From Chromera velia (taxonomy: Eukaryota > Sar > Chromeraceae): a stretch of 12,500 bases of DNA. A program made the position numbers and the translations under genes. The stretch lies in contig JAHBMJ010001131.1 of the NCBI GenBank assembly GCA_018398765.1, forward strand, positions 1 through 12,500. Reading direction: 5' to 3'. The notes below the pieces were generated by a model. It was not told the DNA's origin and ran no database searches. It saw nothing but the letters and a program-made list of their open reading frames with translations. Every line of letters begins with the position of its first letter. The stretch's first letter is position 1. This document shows positions 1 to 7,196 of this stretch, in pieces.

Positions 1-320
1 GCATGGCGAAAATTGAGGGGCCCAAAGGCCGGCCTCGAAAAAAGTGGACCGCGCCGAATGCTGGGGGCGAGTCCCCGGGCAACTCCTGAAACAGTCCTGC
101 AAATCCGTCTACGCGAGTCGGATCGAACACACCTGGTTCTTCTTTTCTGTTAGACTTCAGCTAGCTAGCTGACCGTACACAGAGAAAGCCCGCTCGGTGT
201 GCAGAGTTGATCAGCCTTGCTGGTCGGGCAATCTGGAACAATTCGTTGTCTTGATTGATCCATCTTGGTTGTGCAAGCTGCCCATGCTCTGAGTACCCGT
301 CTGTCTCCGTGTACAGGAAA
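1..320 (+). other. upstream region of the XRN gene
   Basis: No supported gene lies here. Positions 3-89 hold a 28-codon open frame with PKGRPRKKW, an AT-hook-like string that also resembles the tail of some retroelement proteins; alone it is too short to call. A strong pyrimidine tract ending GTTAG at 153 looks like a 3' splice site, but all three frames stop soon after it. A 16-bp palindrome is at 157-172. Confidence 0.4.
157..172. repeat. 16-bp perfect palindrome TCAGCTAGCTAGCTGA
   Basis: The sequence is identical to its reverse complement over 16 bases and lies about 150 bp upstream of the proposed XRN start. It could be a binding site for a dimeric factor or only part of the UTR. No function is shown. 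Confidence 0.5.
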
Positions 321-503
321 ATGTTATGTGTTGTCTCCATGGGGTCCTTGGCTCTCTTGAGTCTCCTTCTCCTTGTTCGACCTACCTCTGGAGGCATCGA
401 CGGGTTCCACAAAGAGATCGAATCGCACTTCAAATATGTGAAGGTCCAGCAGCTTCCGGAAGTAGACCACTTGCTCATTGACGTCAACAGTCTCCTCCAC
501 AAA
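321..503 (+). CDS. XRN: XRN exon 1: hydrophobic leader and start of nuclease domain
   Basis: This exon encodes 61 residues. Residues 7-25 read [19 protein letters not shown], a short start, a Leu-rich core and small residues, which is the form of a signal peptide. The segment [18 protein letters not shown] then aligns with the very N-terminus of XRN proteins (MGVPKFYRWISERYP in human XRN1), followed by [17 protein letters not shown] with the first catalytic Asp. The ATG at 321 follows GAAA, giving A at -3. The sequence just before it, ending in GTACAG, could also be a 3' splice site, so an upstream exon is possible. The exon ends in phase 0 at a GTCGGT donor. Confidence 0.75.
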
Positions 504-1387
504 GTCGGTTGCTGTGGGTCTTTTGGCGTCTCCGTCTCCGTTTTATCCCCATCTCCCTTCCCGTCTGTTTGCCTTTGGTCTTTTCGTGTCTCCTCTTCCG
601 TTTTATTTCCGCACTGACCCTCGAGACCCCCATCACCCTCCCTCGTCTCTCTACCCGCCCTTTCTCCTCTCGCATCCCGGTTTTGTAATTTGTCACCCGT
701 CTAGCTCGATCTGTCCCTTCAATTGTGCAAAAGAAGCCTGTGCATTATATTCTGCTGTCCCGTCTCCTTTCCCCTCTGCTTCCATGTCTTTGATCTTCCG
801 GTGTCTCCGGATGGCCTTCTCTTCCCGAACGCCACCTCCTCTTCCGTCTCTCCAGCCACCCCAAAAAACCCATGCATCCCTGCCCTTCATTTCCATACAG
901 GCCCTCCACAATGCTCGCAAGGACCAGAAAGGGAAACTGAAGGAACCCCGCTCAGGGGCCCCAGAATTTGAGGGGAACAGTGGGGTGCCTGCCTCTTCTG
1001 TGAGGTCCAAACTTGTCTATCAGCTCACCACAGCCGTGAGAAGGAAACGACCCAGGAAGTCCATCGTCCTCGCAGTCGGTCAGTCAATGTCACTAAGTTG
1101 AATCGAACCGTTGAATGGGGCCTTCTCGAAAGAAAGTCGAGGGAGTGTACGTGTATGAATACACACAGACAGACAGGCGCACACACGGGCTCGCCATGTA
1201 CTTGCGTACACGCATGCATGTAACATGTATGCGTACACGAACCAGTACAGACATCCATGCGGACAAGGAGAAAGAGAGGGATATTGCTGGGAAGAGAGCA
1301 TCCATACTGACGTACGGACGTACGGTCACACTGACGTACGGACGTACGGTCACCTACATTCATACATACATACGTACGAACATGCAC

Positions 1388-1425
<38 letters not shown>

Positions 1426-2642
1426 TCACACTCACACCCACACTCACACTCACACTCACACTTACTTACATGCATACACATACACATACAAACACACACT
1501 TACATGCATACACCTACACATACATCCATACATCGATGACGATGACTGCAGACGGCGTTGCACCCGTTGCCAAGTTGATGCAACAGAGAGAGAGGAGGTT
1601 TAAGGCGCAGCGGAAGACAAAGAGTGGAGAAGAATATTTGAAGCGTGCCGGTTCGCCCTTGGTGTTTGAATCCGAATCTGGAATTGAAAACGAGAACGGA
1701 GGGGCGGAGGGGTTGGTGTCCTCTTCTGATCTCGCATGGGAGCAAGAAGAGGCTGAGGGGGATACAGAGCTTGAAGAAGAAGATGATGATCAGGTATGTA
1801 GAGAAGATGAAGAAGAGAAAGAGGAGGATGAGGTGGGAATCGAGACTCAGAGCCGGCAAGTTGAAGAAAAGGAAGAGGCGGGAGAGGATTTCTTGGTCTC
1901 GATTGCGGATATAACGCCCGGCACTCCTTTCATGGAAATGTGCACAGAGACTATCAAGAAATGGGCCGCGGAGCAAAGTCAAAATTTTCCTTTCCGAGCG
2001 ATTTTTGTGAGCGGGGCCGACTCTTACGGCGAAGGAGAACTGAAGTTGATGGATTTTTTGAACTCATTCCTGAATCCTCAAACAGAATTCGGTCGAAGGA
2101 CGAGAGCTGCTTCTTTTCTCCGTCGTCTCCCGTTCTGCTTTACCAAAATGGATTCCATTGTGGTACTTGGAGGCGATGCGGACCTTCTCGTTCTTGCACT
2201 CGCCCTTCCATTCAGTGCTAATTTGTGGATAGACTCCGAAGGGAACCGAAAATACAGTTTGAGAAAATTTGAGGAACTGATCGAAAAACGGTTTCCAAGT
2301 CAGTCGATCCATCCGCATAATGACGTTGGTTTTCACCTGACGAATGAATGAAAGAGGACCACAGGACAATTCGGTATGAAAGAAAAACAACAGCATGGCA
2401 CTCACACACGCAGATAGGCACAGACAGAAAGAGAGACGGACATTCAGACAGAAAGACAGAGAGAAAACGAGTCAATTCGTCACAAAGAAAGTTAAGCGGA
2501 AGATACACAGACCAACCAAAAAAAAGGGAATTGGGAATGATGAATTGGTGACAGCGTGTTGGCGGAGTCGCACGTCTGTGTGTGTTTCTCCCTTTCTCTC
2601 TGTCTTTCTTTCTTTCTTGCTGTCTGTCGTTCTTTCTTGCTG

Positions 2643-2678
<36 letters not shown>

Positions 2679-4760
2679 TGTCTGAAACATATGGTCTGTC
2701 TATCTGTCTGTCTCTCTGTCTATCTGTCTGTCTGTCCTGCTCCCTGTCTGTCTGTATCTCCTGTTTTTGTTTGTTCGATTGATTGCAGAGGACGTAGACA
2801 GGCAACGTCTCCGTCTCGACTTGTCTTTTCTGATGATGGCCAACGGGAACGACTACATTCCCTCCCTGCCACATCGGGAAGGGTACTCATTCAGGAAGGG
2901 ACTCGAGAGGTCGGTCGGTCAGACAGATCATCATATCAGCCCCCTCTTTCCCTCTCCCTGTCTCTGCCTGTTTTTGTGTCTCTCCGTCTGTCTGTCTTCA
3001 TCTCCCGCTCTCCCACCCCCCCCTCTCTCTCACACACAGACAGACAGCAGATTCGTCGATCAGAAAAGAGAAAGAGACACATAGACAGAAAGAAATCGAT
3101 GTGAGGCAAGCTATGTGAAGCAATTGAAGGGAAAGTGGCAACGACGAAAGAGCTGCACGGAAAGAGGGCATCCAGGACAGGACAGCTATGGAAGGGAAGG
3201 GAAGCCTGAGGCCGAAAAAACAGACGAAGGCCAAGCTGTTACTTAGCCTTTCTTGACGCACGCACGTTCAAACTTTCTTCCTTCAGTACTTCCTCTCTCT
3301 GCTTGTGTCCACCCCCTCTCCTACTCCCGCTGGGTCCTCCATTGGAAATTCTTTCTTTCTTTCGTTCTTTCTTTCTTTTGTTTTTCCCTCTGCGTTCTCG
3401 TGGCGTGTGGACCGTCTTTGCCGCGAGAGGTCGTCTCTCCCTCCGTATGCCGTGAGGGCAGCGACAGAGAATTAAACGGTCTGCACCCCTTTGTTTGTGC
3501 CTTCCTTTCTTTCTCTCGACCCTGCATGCAGATACGAGCGGCTTCTGGGTCATACTCGTGGGGGGAAGTTGTGGGATGCACCGGAACAGATGCGTCACGG
3601 GGGTCACATTCTTGGCTCGTCACTTCGAAGTGTGGACTCCTCAGTGCTGACCTCGGTCCTGCTTGGAGATGGGCCAGAAAATTCAACGGGGAAAGAGCTT
3701 GAAAGGCAGCTGGAGAGAACAATCGTGTCGAGGACCTTTGACAATGTCAGACAGAAGGCGGGCGGGACGGGACGGAAAGGACCTTCCCTACATGGGGGGG
3801 CGAGAAGAAAAAAGGCTGATTGATCGACCGAAGTTGCGATCAATTTCGCAAAATTAAGAGACTCGATCTGTGATTGATGCATGTGCTCATGCATGCAGAG
3901 ATAAATGTGCGTGCGTCATCGCCCCGAGTCACTTTGTGTTTCTCTTTTCCTTCCTCTTTCAACCACCGGCCTCTTCGTGACATTCTTGTTTGAATGAAAG
4001 TTTCGCCCTGGCAATTCTTTCAAGTGGTTATGCCTTCCAGTCCTTCTCTTTTGGCAGGCAGCTGCATTCTTCTTTCATCCTCTTGGCGTCCTTTGTGATG
4101 TCTCTTGCACCTGAGTTTGCGCTCTTCTGCTGGGTGTGTTGGTAGAAGCACTTATGTGAGTTCAAACTCACAGAATCGACTATAAATCAAGATTCATCTT
4201 CTGTTGGCGCTTGCAGCTGCGTCGGTCCGCTAAAGAGTCGGTTTCTTCAGGCCTCTTGGCAAACGAAGAGTCCCTCTTCTCGAATCGCATCAGAGCGGTT
4301 AGTTTGTTTGTAAAGAGAAAGAAAGAGGGGGATCCAGGCTGTGACAGGCTTCCCGTCGTTCCCGTCTCCTTTCCTTCTTCTTTGTCTGTCATTTGTGTCA
4401 TTTTTTTGCTCTTTCTCTGCGTGCCCCCTTTGGTGCACTGCCAGCGTGAGCTTGTCTCTTGCACTCCACCTTCCTCTCTTCTTACAGAGGGCGCGGGGGA
4501 CTGATGCGGTACATCGCTTACTTAGATCGAATCGAGCGAATGGTGTATGCCGGCACGCATTGAGCTCATGCAGTGCATGCATGAGCTTCTGCTGGAACTG
4601 TCATCTCTCGTCCTCCCTTCCTTCCTTCGTTCCTTCCTTCGTTCCTTCCTTCCTTCCTTCCTTCCTTCCCTTCTGTCTTCTTTCCCTCCCTTCCTTCCCT
4701 CCTTCCTCCCTTCGTTCCTTCCTTCTTTCCTTTCTTTCTTGTTTTCTATCTATCTTTTTT

Positions 4761-4808
<48 letters not shown>

Positions 4809-6030
4809 TTCCTTCTTCCTTGCTTCCTTCTTCCATTCCTCCGTTTTTGTTTCTTTACTTAATTTCGTTATGTATTTATCGCCTATTTCCACAATTTCTC
4901 TTTTTCCCTTCTCCCTTTTCCTTTTTGCCCAAAGTCTTAACATCACCAGACGTATGCGTGTGTGTATCCGCTCACAAACTCACGCCCCCCACCAATTTAT
5001 TCACACACCGAACGACGGACGAATGCAGACCTTACGAGAAAGAGAGTCGAGGTGGTTGTCCTCGTCAAACGACTTCTTCGTTGACTTACCCCTCCGATTT
5101 CCGGACTTCTCAAGAGGAGAGGGCTACTGGAACTGGACCTCCAGTACCAGAGCAAGAGAGTTGAGTGACTGGAGTTACCGAGAACTCCCTGATGGTAGGT
5201 TCGCAGCTCGACTCTCGGTTTGCGTCGCTGGAGCATCAATTCTCCGGTGGTGGCCAGAGACGAACCAAACAGAAACCCTCGAATCATCCGTTGAGACGGG
5301 GACTTCTCCGCCGACTTACTCACTTTCCTTTCAAGGCGTGGGGACATGTCTCAAGTCTGCACGACAAGGCGCTTTCAAACAGGTCCGCCCGCCCGCCCGG
5401 CTGCCTCAAACTTCAATCAAGGTTGCCGACTCTCGCAGTGACACGAGACTTTCAGAGACGAGCCTTCACCACTAATTCACACACACAAACAAGTTCCTTC
5501 TCTCCCATTTCTACCTGCCTCTGTGCCTACCTGAGACGAACAGAACAAGATCCAATTGAAAGGCGTCCTCTCCAGCCCTCGTGCATCTTGACTGTGTTTG
5601 AATCGACTTGGCGCCCTTCTATTCAGATGAACCATCATGTGCATCCCGTCTCGTTTCTTCTAACCTTGCATTACGGGATCCAGATTCTCCGCGTGAACTG
5701 TTGTTTGAGTGTTGCACATGTGTTGCAATACGCTATTGCAACTGTTGCATAACATGTGCGATACACATATGCATGGAGGGATCCAGATGGTTGGCGTGTT
5801 GGGGTCGGCTGGTCAACTCCAAGGAGTCCAGAGACAAGCCTATCTGCTTCACTGGTTCAGTCAACTGAAAGAACGAATGGGGGAGGCTGGAGGGGAAGAA
5901 CTCCACTGGCCTCCAGAGGGATTCGGAGGGGAAGACGAGAGCATCCTCTGGAGGGTGCCTTCCCAGAGACACGCAGCACTAACCCCTGAGGGTCTGGAGC
6001 AAATCCGAGACAGGGTCCGTCCGTCCTTCG

Positions 6031-6073
<43 letters not shown>

Positions 6074-7150
6074 TGTGTGTGTGTGTGTATGTGTGTGTAT
6101 GTGTGTGTCTGTGTCTGTGTCTGTGTCTGTGTATCTGTGTGTCTGTGCTCGCTCTCTCGTGTATACTGCAGCTGGGGGTCAGTCAGACCAATGAAGTTAG
6201 TTGTTCTCCGATAGAGAAAGTTAGAGTCAAACGAAACAAAGGGAGAGGGGCCGGGAGGGTATCAACGGGAGCACAGGCAGTCAGTCAAACAGACAAATGA
6301 AAAAATTGATTGCACGAGGTGGGAAAGAAACTGTTCCTGCTGGTCCTCGTTGACGCATGCGTGTTTCCCTTCTTTCTTTGTGCCTTTTTCCCTCCGTTTT
6401 TCCTCTTTGAAGGTAGAGAAAGACTTGAAGGCAAAAGGCGACACAGGGATTGGGGAGCCCTCTGTGGTTCTCATGGACACAGAGGGAATCGGGGAGGACA
6501 ACGAAGTTACTGTACAGAGCCATCTAGAGGGGGGGAAGGGAACAGAATTCCAAAAGCGTGAGGCTGATCCAGGAGAAGGCCACCAGGCTCCTCCCAGTTC
6601 TCTGTACGTGAATGCCTCTCGTTGGCCTTCTGTGGAAACTTTTGATGAGAATATTCTCGGGATGATTGGATCTGAGGCACTGAGGGAGTATCTCAAAGGT
6701 CTGTCTGTCTGTCTGTCTGTGGCTTTTTTCACTGGCATGCATTGAGTTCATTTGGATGGTACCAAAACGAAGAGAGAGACCGTTTGAGAACAAAAACAGT
6801 AGGAGAAGAGAAGATCGCAGAAGATCGACAGAACGAGAGAGAATGAGAAAGGATACAAGGGACCCTGTGGGAACGAACAGTTTTGGAAGGATTCCTGGCG
6901 CAGGTCCTTCAGACAAAGTAGGTCCCCAACGAATTGCAGAGATTTCCTTCCTGTGTTCCATCACTTGTGCTGCAGTGGAGTTCTGTGGGGGCGGCTAGTG
7001 ACTTTGCTTATATTGTGGTGTGTGTATGTGTGTGTGTGTGTGTGCGTGTGTGTGTGTGTGTATGTGAGTGTGTGTTTGAAAGTGAGTGTCTGTGTCTGAG
7101 TCTGTGAAAGAGTGTGTGTGTGTGCGAGAGAGCGGGCGCGCGCGCGCGCG

Positions 7151-7196
<46 letters not shown>

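Larger units (their letters stand above)
1079..1551 (+). other. XRN intron 2 with CA microsatellite
   Basis: The intron starts GTCAGTC and ends GATGACTGCAG. It contains two perfect 24-base tandem copies at 1306-1353, an (AC)n tract at about 1391-1420, (CACTCA)-like repeats to about 1468 and TACATGCATACAC-type repeats to about 1530. Confidence 0.8.
3746..5028 (+). other. XRN intron 5, long, with CCTT and CTTT arrays
   Basis: This is the longest proposed intron. It holds two possible extra exons (4217-4297 and 4488-4542), a hairpin at 4563-4587, a (CCTT)n array at about 4615-4735 and a (CTTT)n array at about 4757-4808. The Ser/Phe/Leu-rich open frames over the arrays are repeat translations. 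Confidence 0.55.

Noticed and set aside
1300-1360. CRISPR-like array
   Set aside because: The two units are directly adjacent with no spacer, and the genome is eukaryotic.
1115-1603. Open frames of 100-160 codons rich in His and Thr
   Set aside because: They are translations of the CA-type microsatellites of intron 2; XRN splicing explains the region.
2218-2874. Minus-strand frame with Asp-Arg-Gln-Thr runs
   Set aside because: It is the antisense reading of the TCTG microsatellite in intron 3.
4341-5164. Long Ser/Phe/Leu-rich open frames
   Set aside because: They are translations of CCTT and CTTT arrays and have no protein-like composition apart from the short candidate exon near 4500.
6756-6998. 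Arg/Glu-rich plus-strand frame as an extra XRN exon
   Set aside because: Joining 6698 directly to 7217 keeps the frame and rebuilds [13 protein letters not shown], so no exon is needed between them.
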